Assembly (NCBI RefSeq): GCF_018991925.1
Contig: NW_024732415.1
Coordinates: forward strand, 2,114,838-2,178,837
Direction: 5' to 3'
Length of the DNA stretch: 64,000 nt
Source of the DNA: Homarus americanus
Taxonomy: Eukaryota > Arthropoda > Malacostraca > Decapoda > Nephropidae
The position numbers were made by a program, and so were the translations under genes. Positions 1-12,600 of the stretch are shown here, one piece after another. How positions within the stretch are numbered: position 1 is the stretch's first letter; the number at the start of each line of letters is the position of its first letter. The notes beneath the pieces were generated by a model. The model was not told the origin of the DNA. It saw only the letters and a program-made list of their open reading frames with translations, and ran no database searches.

Positions 1-1040
1 GACCTGGGCACGTGCCCCCAAAAAATATAATATGTCCTAATATCCAGTTCATATGGCTTTAAAATATCACTACTATACCAAAGTCTGAGAATTAAACTGG
101 GAGGGTACAGGATTTGGGGAGGACTCCTAGTGTGGAACGGAGACTTCATGACTGCAAGCAGTGTGTTGTGTACCTGTGACAAGTGGGGTACCACAGGGCA
201 GTGTATTGGGCCCGTTGTTGTTTGTTTGTTTCATAAATGACATGCCAAAAGCTATACACTCCTCCATGCAAATGTTTGCGGACGATGCCAAGTTATTCAG
301 GGAAATTAAGAACCAAACTGACTGTGAAGAGCTACAGAAATATGTCTGCTTCAAGAGTGGTCGAAGAAACGGCTGCTAAGATTCAATGTCACCTAGGTCG
401 TATCATATATCCCATCGGGATGAAGAAACTGCATTAATAGAGATTGAATGTGAAAAGGACCTGGGTGTGTATGTTAAAAATAAATTGAAGTTATCAGGCC
501 ATTGCGAGAAGAAGGTGAATCAAGTGTGATGTGCTTCCCCGTCTGGTCCACGGGATATGCTCGGGACTGTTACATGATTGGAAATGTCCAAAGAAGGGCC
601 ACCAGACTGGTGCCTGCACTACGGCAACTCAGTTATCCAGAGAGATTAGAACGCCTACAACTGCTTAGTTTATACTACAGACTTGCAAAGGGTAACCTAA
701 CGGAAGTTTATAAACATCTCAGAGGGCACTACTCAGTCGAGTGTCCATACCTGGAACTGGCGGACGCTCGCCCCACAAGGAGTCACATCTCAAGGTTGAA
801 GAAGCCACAAGTCCAGAAAATAGTGAGGGCAAACTTTTTCGGAGTTAGAAATGTAAACTTTTGAAACAATCCGTCAGAGAGTGTTGCGACGGCACCAAGT
901 GTGAGTTCATTCAAGACCAGACTTAGCCAACACTGGCGAGGTACAGATACATTCAGGAGCCAGTACATGCCCAGTACTTGCCAACAGTGCGCAACAGAGA
1001 CCTGACCGACCGCCCAGTGGCGAAGAGGACAAAAGTAAAT
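1..1040 (+). mobile_element. Non-LTR retrotransposon (LINE) fragment, RT and 3' region, decayed
   Basis: A plus-strand reading frame at 161-379 carries two reverse transcriptase signatures: GVPQGSVLGPLLF (185-223) and the catalytic FADDAKLF (275-298). Past frame breaks and a probable internal deletion, 502-864 encodes the typical C-terminal stretch of the same class (ARDC, NVQRRATRL, YKHLRGHYSVECPYLEL, ANFFGVRNVN). The 3' end near 1035 resembles the ends of three other copies in this window (34505-35030 minus, 42559-42740 minus, 43955-44595 plus). CR1/Jockey-like by motif style; exact clade not determined. Dead copy, truncated at the left by the window edge. Confidence 0.85.
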
Positions 1041-1199
1041 GCATACCTAAACGTGTACCAGTGCTTTATACTTAAACATGTACCTGTACACAATTTATCT
1101 ATTATTCTTATTCTGGTAAAAAGATAAGAAAGTTAAGTAGAAATTTATGGTAAAATATTGTGTTGATCATTACAGAGGTCGGCCATGTGGGTGAGGGAG

Positions 1200-1430
1200 G
1201 GGTCATTCATACTCCTGCTGCTGCTGTCCTGGTCAGCCACTCCATGATGCGGATGTAGGAGGGATCATCCACACTATCTACTGTTGAACGTGTAATTCGC
1301 ATCGTAATGTAGGTGAGGGAAGGGTCATCCACCCCTGCTTCTGTTGGACGGGTCATCCACACGATGATGTGGATGGGGGATGGGTCATCCACCCTCCTGC
1401 TATTGGTCGGGTCATCCACACCCGCTTCCC
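1200..1430. repeat. Minisatellite, about 60-bp unit, 3 copies
   Basis: The phrase GGGTCATCCAC with a following variable stretch recurs at roughly 60-bp spacing with moderate divergence. A minus-strand frame through it (VDDPS repeated) is a by-product of the repeat. It lies upstream of the carbonic anhydrase start. Confidence 0.6.
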
Positions 1431-1479
1431 AAACCTGTCGTGATCGTAAGAGTTAAACAAATGTGATGGATAACTCGCA

Positions 1480-1640
1480 TGGATAAGACTGACAATAACT
1501 TCAATCCAGTCATCTTGAATTTTTCAGCTGTAAGCAGACTTATCTGATTTAATGTAACACATACAGTCATTCATAATTTCAAATCTACAAGATCAACCTG
1601 AGATAGTCTCTGAAGTACCACTTTCTAGAAGAGCAATGTT
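1480..1640. repeat. Dispersed repeat, copy 1 of 3
   Basis: The stretch with GTAACACATACAGTCATTC and ATCAACCTGAGAT recurs in diverged form at 8040-8330 and 12520-12760. All three copies lie in or beside the carbonic anhydrase gene. No coding capacity or terminal repeats recognised. Confidence 0.5.
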
Positions 1641-1954
1641 TTTCAGGACTCCCCATGACACTCGCATCATAGAATTGCATCTTCAAGTTTCAAGTCTTCC
1701 TCCTGGAGGGCTTGCTGAATGATCTGTGCTGCATCTTTGATTGGCTCTATCTGGTGGCTTTAATTGGGATTGATATATGAAGTACTTGATGATTTTTATG
1801 CTGTATTATTAGTTTATTTTATAACAGCATTGTTCTATCTTCATGTAATTCTGTGCTCCTCCTCCAGGACCGCTGGTGTAGAAGAGTGGACGACGTTGAT
1901 CCTGGGTACTGCTACAGCTGGAGGTGGAACAGCTGGGTCAGCGTCTACGCCAGA

Positions 1955-2002
1955 ATGAACACTATCACCGTGATTAAGCCGCTATTGCTACTGTTGCTGG
2001 CC

Positions 2003-2004
<2 letters not shown>
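1955..2004 (+). CDS. Carbonic anhydrase exon 1, signal peptide
   Basis: Encodes residues 1-16 (start MNTITVIKP, then LLLLLLA) and two bases of residue 17. The ATG has A at -3. The donor CCAG|GTGTGT is the first GT of a long GT microsatellite. Confidence 0.78.
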
Positions 2005-2060
<56 letters not shown>

Positions 2061-5000
2061 ACAATATTGGTTTATCACATCAATTTTCCCTAGTTTACCA
2101 TTGGACACACTCAAAAGATTTTTTTTTACATCCAATCTCAAAGGTAAAACATTGTACTATGTTAATCTTTCATATTGTTATCCCGGTAACGACAGAGGAG
2201 CCAACATTAACAGTTTCTCTTTAGTTGTAGGGTGATGGCAAATAAGAGCTGGAGCTATGATGATACAGAGTCGTGGGGGCAGATTGAGCGACAGTGTCTA
2301 GGAAGCAGGCAGTCCCCCATCGACTGCAGCAGTGTCGAGGAGTTCACCCCACCACCTTTTGTCTTCACTAACTATGGCGTAAGTTGAGTATGGGTTAGGG
2401 AGGAGAGGGGAAGAATCGTTCTTTTGAATCATAATTCTTTTATTTATATTGTGTTATGAGGTGCAGTTTAATGATTTATATTTCACTAGAGTGCACTGTG
2501 GTACGGTAACACAATCATGGGGTCAGGGAACCACTTGGTTCTCTGTGTAGTGGACCTTGTTGTCTTCCATGCATGGTGAAGATATGGTTATTGTTTTTGG
2601 TTTGCTCCATTTTCTTGTCTGCATAAATATTGATTCAGTACAGCCAGACACCTTTTTAAATATTTTTGGATTTAAGTCCTCATTTGATTTTTAGGTGATC
2701 GGAGATCAGACAACACAAAAACTAATTATGGCCTAAAGTTCCATATTATTTTAAATAGAAAATCATAAATAAACACAGTCCCTAACACGACATGTAATTG
2801 AGGGTAGAATGTTTAAGGTGCAATACGACACTTCCAGTTGGTATTGCACAAGGGGTTGAGGGAGCTCACACTTGGTGCTGTGGCAACACTCTGGCACTTG
2901 TTCTTGTGGTAGACTAATGACGAGCAGTTTGTCACCTTATCATATAGGCTGTAGCAAAACTTGATTTATTTTCTTTTTGCATGAAGTTGATCAACGTGAC
3001 GCTGGAAAACACGGGCCACTCACTGAAGGTGAAGTTATTTCCTGACTCAAACAAGAGACCAACAGTGTCTGGAGGAGGGCTGACGGGGATCTACCTGCTA
3101 GATAGCGTCCATTTCCACTGGGGGACGAGCAGCAACATTGGCTCAGAGCATCTGTTACAGGGATGTTCCTTCTCTGGGGAAATGCATTTTGTGCACTTCA
3201 AGAAGGAGTAAGTAACTGAATGGTGTTGTATAATGATTTTAATGAATAAGCAGACCGACAGACTGATGAGGTGACCAAGAGGACAAGCAAACTTAATCTT
3301 ATTTGTTTTAATGTCTTTTATATTATATATGAGAATAATAGTAACTTGAACGTCATTTTCTTTACCGAACAATAACAATTTGGATGTGCCTAAAATGTAT
3401 CAAGAAAAAACTGTGAGGTTATCATTTATTCAGACCAGTACTTATTTTTGTTAAGTGAGAATAATTGTTTGTATGCATGTTAACCACAGGAACATAACAT
3501 CATCACCCAAGTCAGTTTTGGCTGTTGTTCTCTGGTGTCTGGAATGTAGCTGAATTATCATGATCCTCTCAACGTTTTACCCGGGTACCTTAACCTACCA
3601 CAGCAAAGGTCCTCCATATATTATTGGGTCAAAGGTGAAGGTCAATGTTACTAGAAACAGAATATTTATTACTGATCCATAATCCGAGTCCCCAAACATC
3701 AAAGAAACGTGTAAAACTTGTACTGTACCTTGACCTGAGGGAGAGGGAGTCCCCATTGATTTTAGGGTCACTGGGTCAAAGTTCATGTGTACGTGCTATA
3801 TTACTTAGGTGGATCTGTTGATGATCAGGAGGGGCTGTGTTAAACAAGGCCTTTACATTATCACTAACCTACTAAGCTACTGTCAGGAAAGTTGTCACTG
3901 TCTTAAGGTGACCTAAACTAAACTAACCTACTTATTCACTGACAGGAAAATTGTCAATAACCTAATATATTCATTGACTGAGAGGAAAGTTATCGTTGAC
4001 TTGACTTATGCACAGAGGGATAATGCTTTACCTGACCTCTATGTAGTTCCTTCATACTTAACAGATATATGTATGTTTATTTTGTTTTATTATTAGGATA
4101 AGAATCTATAGTAAGGTCAGGTTCATCAGATAAATGACTGTCACTGTCTGTCAGGTATGGGGGAGTGGGGAAAGCTCTTAATTATGCTGATGGTCTGGCG
4201 GTTCTTGGGGTGATGCTGGAGGACTCGCTCTCTCACGCTGTAATGCCCTCAACGTCTGATGACCTGATTTCTAGGTAAGTAACTGAGAGATTTTTTTTAA
4301 CACTACTCCCATGATTTACCCCTTGAGTATAATAACATTGTAGTCTGGTGGGGTAAAGTCCTCTTACTCAAAGGGGTTAAACCTAGGAATTCTGTCATGC
4401 CAAAATAACACAGTTTGTGATCATTCCACAGCTTGTACCCCAGTATTCATCACTGATCATTAGCCAAGGTTTTGTTCAGTGCAGGGAGTTGATACACTTA
4501 AGTACATATAAGTTTGTTTAATTCGTCATTTATTGAGAAGATGTAGAATTTTTGGTTCATATTTTTTTTTACAATATATAAACAATGATAATAAACTCCA
4601 GTTATGATAATCTTATAAATAAAACACCAAAGATACAGTACCTCTTAACACAGTGTTAGCATTGTCAGATATAGCCTTTTATGGATTCAAATTTCTGTTA
4701 TTAACTCCTTAGAGGTGGCAAAAAGTTTCCACATTATCCCTTAGAGAGCAATATTTGTATTCATGGCTCTCACACTTACACTCAGGTATACAATACAGAT
4801 ATTATATGTGGTAGATTATTTGAAGTGCTGTAGATGAGTAAATACTGTACATTCAATTTATTATAAAATTTTTGTACAGGTTTGTTTATTGAGTCGACTT
4901 GGCTTTTTATATATACTATCATCCTAGAAACTAACCCCCACTGTCATTTCATCAGGGCCGAGTGTTACTTCAAGGTAGCGGGGCGTGAGATGGGTCCTTT

Positions 5001-6613
5001 CTGCCACTACACACAGGAGGAGCATCAGGCTGCCACCCAAAATTGGTTCAATTTTCTCCAGCCTCTGCAAATTAATAATACCACAACCACACCCGTCTAT
5101 CTCCGCCAGCTGCTACCCCTCGACGACGCCACCTTCTACAGGTACAGTGGGGTACAGTACACAACAAGGAGTATGTGTTAGAGAGGAGCTCACCTAATAC
5201 ACGTTAGTTTACAGGACTTTCACCACAACACTACAGGCTACAGCAGCAGATATTCACCAGACATGTCCTAATACTTGTCTGGTGAAAGTAAGGTTCATGA
5301 GGAGCCTGTCTTGATCCACCTTCTGTTTATCATGATGTTAGAGGCAATATCACGGGGACTTAAGGACTGGTCTGTCCTGGGAGTTGTTGAATGTTGATGA
5401 TTTGGTTCTGATAGCAGGTGGTGCTGAAGAGGCAGTGGAGAAATATAAGAAATGGAATCAATGGTCCTGAGTGAATATATCAAAAACAAAAGTATTGACT
5501 AATGGTGTGGGTGAGGGACCTGTGGTGGAAAGTGGAAATTGGCCATTTGCTGTCTGTAAGAAAGGTCTTGGCAGCAACTCAGTATTGTGCAATAAGTGTG
5601 GAAGGTGCAGTGGAGTAGATGGCAGACTGCAGGATGTTGCTGACTTTAAATGTTCATTATGTGCAGGTAACCATGTGCCCACAGCAAGGCTGGAGAAACT
5701 CAACCTTAAGGATATCTCCTGGACTGTGTCGACGAGTTCTGTTACCTGGGTGACGTGATCAGTGATGGGGGTGGTACTGAATTCTGCTCATTTGTAAGAG
5801 TCAGAAGTGGCTGCATTAATTTTATTGATGTATGGCAACCATCCAAAGAATAATTAATTTCACAATAATATCAGGGTTCATTTCAATTATTCTTATAGAT
5901 CTTGGTACAAAGCATTTGTTGTCCAGTACGAAATCTTGCTCCCTAGCTTTTATACAGACCATCACCTGCCTCTTGGTGAGTGTTCGAGAGGATGTGATTA
6001 TGTTCCTTGTGTCGGTGTCGCAGGCCCATGTCAGCACACCTTTTGTGTTATTTTCTTCTATAATCAGCGTCAACCATTAACCTGGAGGCTGAAGACCGGT
6101 TAGTAGGTAGTATAGAGTGTAGCTTTATTTATAAAGGAAGCTGACAAATTATAATACATTTTAGACAAACTTAATGTACACTATACAATAAAGGTGTGTG
6201 TGTGTGTATGTGTGTGTCCTTCCCTAATGTTTACTTCACCGGCAGGTACGAGGGGTCACTAACAACGCCACCCTGCACGGAGAATGTCTTGTGGACGGTG
6301 TTCAGACGACCACATAGGGTCCCCCACTCCTTCTTCAGTGGTCTAAGAAATCTGCCAGCCATTGTTGATGATGATGACGATGATGACATCGAGAACATCA
6401 GTCGTACAGAACTTATCCACAAAAATAACAAGAAAGAGAAAATTGGACACCGTACTACCCGAGATGTCACTGGTGATGGTAAACACGGTTTGGACTCTTA
6501 CCGTAATGTAGAGGATAGGAACTTTTACATGTTTCATGATGATGATGACGACAACTTTGATCACAAGATCTTCGACGTTAATGATGATGATGAGGATGAT
6601 GATGATGATGATG

Positions 6614-6671
<58 letters not shown>

Positions 6672-9600
6672 GGATGATGATGAGGATGATGATGATGATG
6701 ATGATGATGAGGATGATGAGGATGATGATGATGATGACGATGATGATGACGATGATGATGACGATATCGACTCCAAGGACTTCGATGTTGATGGTAAATA
6801 TCACGATAAGGAACACAAAGTCATATATCACCTGGGCTACACACACACCACACCTGACTTCTCTCCTATACAACCCACCACAGAAAACAGAGACATAGAT
6901 CGATTAAGCTACAAATACGTCACCAACTTCCCTCCGGTACAGCCCATCGGAGAAAAGAGGGAAGCAGATCAACAGAGCCCCAAGTACACCACTAGCAGCC
7001 CCCATCCTGTGCAGTTCAACGAAGAGAACAAGAGTGAGACTCATCGGGGTCACAAACACAACAGCAGCAGCCCCCATCCTGTGCAGTTCAACGAAGAGAA
7101 CAAGAGTGAGACTCATCGGGGTCACAAACACAACAGCAGCAGCCCCCATCCTGTGCAGTTCAACGAAGAGAACAAGAGTGAGACTCATCGGGGTCACAAA
7201 CACAACAGCAGCAGCCCCCATCCTGTGCAGTTCAACGAAGAGAACAAGAGTGAGACTCATCGGGGTCACAAACACAACAGCAGCAGCCCCCATCCTGTGC
7301 AGTTCAACGAAGAGAACAAGAGTGAGACTCATCGGGGTCACAAACACAACAGCAGCAGCCCCCATCCTGTGCAGTTCAACGAAGAGAACAAGAGTGAGAC
7401 TCATCGGGGTCACAAACACAACAGCAGCAGCCCCCATCCTGTGCAGTTCAACGAAGAGAACAAGAGTGAGACTCATCGGGGTCACAAACACAACAGCAGC
7501 AGCCCCCATCCTGTGCAGTTCAACGAAGAGAACAAGAGTGAGACTCATCGGGGTCACAAACACAACAGCAGCAGCCCCCATCCTGTGCAGTTCAACGAAG
7601 AGAACAAGAGTGAGACTCATCGGGGTCACAAACACAACAGCAGCAGCCCCCATCCTGTGCAGTTCAACGAAGAGAACAAGAGTGAGACTCATCGGGGTCA
7701 TAAACACAAGAGCAGCAGCCCCCATCCTGTGCAGCCTGTCAGGGAACACAAGAACTCAAATCAACTGAGTCGGAGATACATCGCCAACAACTTCCGTCCC
7801 GTACAGCCCCTGGGTAACAGGAGAGTCTTGTTCAGGTGCGTGAAGATCCTATAGCAGATATATTCAGGTGAACAAGATCCCCTTAACAGGTGAGGTCCTG
7901 GGGAAAGGAGGAGGATTCAAACAATTGTGATATGGTAGAATGTAAGTAAGAGGGCAACTTTTCTATGTTTGGCGATTTTCGCCTCTACTGCAAACTCTAA
8001 CACACTTGGCAGTTTTACAAACAGTAAATACAGTTGAAGCTTTCAACATCACTCATAATGGATCTCGAATGCTTCAGCGGTAAGCAGGTATACATGATTT
8101 ACAGTAACACATAAACATTCACTCGTAAATTTAAATCTACAGAGATCAACATGAGATACGAGATGTCAACACATGATAGAAAACGGATGTCTCAGGCAAC
8201 TGAAGCAGCGAGTGAACGGACGTCTCAGTAGGGGGACTCATGAATAAGTCATAGCTACATGTTTTAGGGGCTATAGAGCGTAATATGAATCATTTGATTT
8301 TATGTTTACTATCATGTATGACTGTGATCATTACACAGTAAACAGGGGACAGTAATTGTGATAATGTTAGTCAAGAATTAATTGTATGTTACATTTTTCT
8401 TAAGTGTAATGTGAGATCATATTGCACCTAAGCTGTGGCACAATCTTGTCGACCAAACTGTTGTTGAAAGAACAGTATAGAAAGAGTTTAATATTATGAA
8501 ATATTTTTTCTCATGGATAGTTTAGTATTAATGTAAGAATCATTGCGAATATGAGTTCAGGTCTTAGACTCTGACACTCGCAATCAATGATGCCTCAAGA
8601 AAACCGGTAAGTGTTGTTATATATCCAGCGAAATGTATCACTGGTGACCATCTCTGACCTGATGTAAATTTTGCAGGTACCTGCCACCCATTGACACCAT
8701 TTTTGACCCAATATGATCATTTACATCCTGTTCTTTTGTCAGTGGTAGCCTGAAGGAGGGACGGCAGAGCCTGGTTTGTGGTAAAGATCGTGCAAACACC
8801 TTGGATCAGTGCCTAACATTCCCCGGGGTAATGCTGGCGAGTATTGGTCCACACTGGCAGCAGGAGCATCAACAGAAGCAGCAGCGGATAGGGGAACAAG
8901 AGTGCGCTCTACCCTCACCTGTAGATCTAAAGTTGGAACATGCACAGGTGACCTATTCTCCACACCTGGTCTGGAAACATCTGGGGTCTTGCCGAGAAGT
9001 GAGCGTCGCCAATGATGGTCGGGTCCTCAAGGTAGTCTACAGCACTCTTGTTGGGTCACTCTTGTTGGGTCACTCTTGTTGTCGCATGTAGTGCAAACTG
9101 ACGGCGTTAGTTGTGTAAATGTAAACTCGTGGCATTTGTTATCGAGGTGCGGTAGACTGTACAGTTCAGTTTACATCTAATTTTTATCCCCCATTCCTTA
9201 GGTTTACGGAGTATCCCTTGTCTGTCTGTCTTGTATGTGTGTCCTTCTGCACGAGCATCTGTATGACTGTATGTATGTGTGATTTAGCCAGGTAGTCATG
9301 AAACTGTACCTGGTAATCTTGGTTGTTTATCCTTAACCTTGGCATGTAAACCTATTTTATATTGTTATCCTTTGTGGTTAATGTGAAGACTGGGGTAACA
9401 GAGTAAAGTCTTATTCTTATTATTATTCTTTTCTTCGTGACCCAGCCGTTATAATCACCAGCTATAGAGAAAAATTAGTTGAATCTGTTCTGAATATAGG
9501 CAATGATTATCTTTTTTGTGCGAAGGAAAAGTCTTGATGATCTTTTAAGGGCTTGGGGACTAAGTATATTTTTCTTTCCTAGGTGAGGTATGCCATAGGG

Positions 9601-12600
9601 GCACCGCAATGGGAACTAATTGGGGGTAACCTGACGAAGGGCTACTTATTGGCGGAGATGGTGTTCCGCTGGGGCTCTGAGCACCACTTAGGGGGCCTCA
9701 GTTTCCCATTGGAGGTGCAGCTGATCCACTACAACCCCTCCTACAAGAACCTAAAGGAAGCACTGAAGAGACCTGATGGAGTAATAATTGTTGTCAAGTT
9801 CTTTCAGGTAAGAGGAAGTTATTGTTTGAGAATGTCCTCATCTTCTCCCGTGTGTCAGATTGTGTTTGTATCAGTGTGTCGAATTTCTCAGAGGGAGAAG
9901 GACTTTTTCTAAAGTTTCTGTAGATTAAAGAATGTGCTTCAGAACGTCTCATACCTTTCTTTTCAAGATAATGAACGTGTGTTTCAACATATCTTGGTAC
10001 TCTTTAGGGAGAGAGAACGTGTCTTTTAAGAACGTGTTGGAGATCCTTTAGGTAAGAGAGAAGCTGATATTAAGTAAGTATTGCAAATCTTTCTGTGATA
10101 ATGTTTATATTGGCAAGCAATCAATGTATACATTAAACTGCACAAGTATAATAGTTTGGGTTAGGATCTTCTGCGATTTTGCAAACCTTGAAGCTTTTAA
10201 ATACTGACGAACTTAAACCAAAGTAAAATTGTGATTAACAAATACTGTAGAGGGAGTAGAGGGAGTTGGTACATGGGTGGGTGGAGACTGGGCATCTTTA
10301 CATAGAGGTGGCCATTATAAGTACGATATTCTTTCCACACAACAATTTGGATTCTTTGTTAGTTTGATTATGAGGAAGATGCAACTTATAGTCCCTCCCT
10401 GCCAAATTCTTTTTGTCCATAACTATACACAAGTTAATGTGTTTACAGCCGCTATTTTATGAGAGAGGTGAGAAGACAATTATGTAATACAGGTACTTGT
10501 ATATGTGCTAGAACTTCTCTCTTCTCAATCCAGGAGCCACTAAAATTACTGGACACCTGGGATGTGCTGCAAAACGAGGCTGAGGACAACGAGGAACTGA
10601 AACACATACTCGGCGCCATAGACAGACATAAACACAGGCAGGAGGTGAAGGTGACAGTCGATGTTTTTATCAAATAATGAAATAATTTTGCCTTGTATTT
10701 CTTTATTTTCTTCATTTTTTTTACCCCATCACAAACTCTCTCATCAGTTATAACATCCATCTTTTTGTCTGTCTTTACTAAACTTTCATTTAGCTTCTGT
10801 TGATAATCACGATACTTCCTGAGGAACTTAATATACAGCTATACCGGTCTCATGTCCCCCCCATGTCTCTCGAGTTATCCTGTTTCTGTTTGAACCCTGA
10901 CACTGATTCATATGTAAACAAGATTTCTTCCACTAGTCTGTATGAGTATGTAAAAGTATATATGTATATTGTACATTTATACTTGGTTTAGAAGATTTAG
11001 AGGTTTAAATAAAAAGAAGTGTTATAAAAATGTGCTTCTCAACCACATATTATTTTCTTCAGTTTATTCTTCATTACATTATTCTCACGTTGTTTCCTTT
11101 TCCTCTCCTTTACCTTGTCTCACTGATCACACTCCTCCTCACTTCATCCTCTCACCAGTTAAGGAAGGCGGGAAGCATCAAGATGGTAAAGTCTCCCAAT
11201 GTGACGCGGTTGATGGGTGACACCACCATTTACTACGATTACCAGGGTGCCTTCCCCCACCTCTACTGCGGCCCCCCTGTCTCCTGGCTCGTCCTCCTCA
11301 TGGTATACGTGTCTTGGTCCTCTATACTAATTGTTGTTAGGAATTTAGTCAGTTTACAAGTGTAGATATATGTCTCGGGGTGTCTTGAAGTATTTAGATG
11401 TTGTAACAAGGTAAATTTTCAATGCTTGTTGATGTTACTTTATTTGTCTCTCTATAGTCGTCTTAGTTATATTTATCTTATTTAAGTTTTTATGTTATTT
11501 TCTTTAATTTATAAATCATTTTCTTAAAGTACTTATTGTATTTTTTCAGTGTCTCTTATTTATTTTCTCTTATTTACTTATATTCTCAGATTTACTTCGT
11601 TATATTCTGTTCTGTGGGTTAACCTGCATGGGAGAACCACATCCTTCTTTATTCTTACGCACTCGCATAATTACTGTACTGTACTTACATCTCAAAGCTA
11701 CCACCACCCAGGCTTTATCTTTAGAATATTACATCCACAATGAACCTCTCAATTAGCGTGGTATGCATGAGAGGTTAGGTAGGTGAGCTATCAAGAGTAT
11801 TTTCAGTGATGGCTATCGTTAGAAGGAGTGAGCGGTGATATACACATTATACTGAATCATTGTTTATGAAATGCAAGTCTGAATATGGTGACACTTCGAA
11901 CCTTCACTCACAACAACGAAACTTAGGTTCAATTACTGATTACTTTACTGTAACACCTAGACAAAATAGAACTGACCAATAGGTCGTATTTTATAAGTAG
12001 CAAAAATAGATCTTCAGTTGTCACTTACAACACTCAATAATAGTACGTCCTTAAGTGTATTATTACACGACAGTGGCAATAGTGATGGTCACTCTAATCT
12101 AGATGTATTAAAAACATCTTGCATTAGATATCTTGCCTGCAGGCGGCTACCGATACTTGGCAGCGGCAACAATACACACATTGCCTGATACAACAGAGGG
12201 GGAGCGTCAAGAAGCAATGAAAGTCAAAACACGATGTCACAAAACACGTCTGGCAAGGGAATGAATGTATCATTCCACACAGAAAGAGCCCAGTTGTGTT
12301 ACAGAATTATTTGATACATAAGAAGTTCAACTAGTTTAAAACTGGAACATTGATATATTCAACAAAGTTCAACCAAGTTAAATACACTTAATATTGGGGT
12401 GTGCGACGGAATGGAGAAAGAGCGTCAAGAAGTGATTCTCCTTCCCAGCACCTCAGTTTTAGACTCCATGATGCCACAACAAGAACCTACATACCCATTC
12501 GTTTGACTCAGATACTGTACACATTGGGCTATGATAATGAGTGTCATGGATCACATCAATTACGGTAACACATACAGTCATTCGTAATTTTAAACTTACA

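Noticed and set aside
6343..7768. Long frames on both strands over carbonic anhydrase exon 6 (poly-Met, poly-Ile, poly-Ser, [10 protein letters not shown] repeats)
   Set aside because: Shadows of the GAT tract and the 72-bp repeat. Only the plus frame joining [10 protein letters not shown] to NNFRPVQPL makes a conserved protein.
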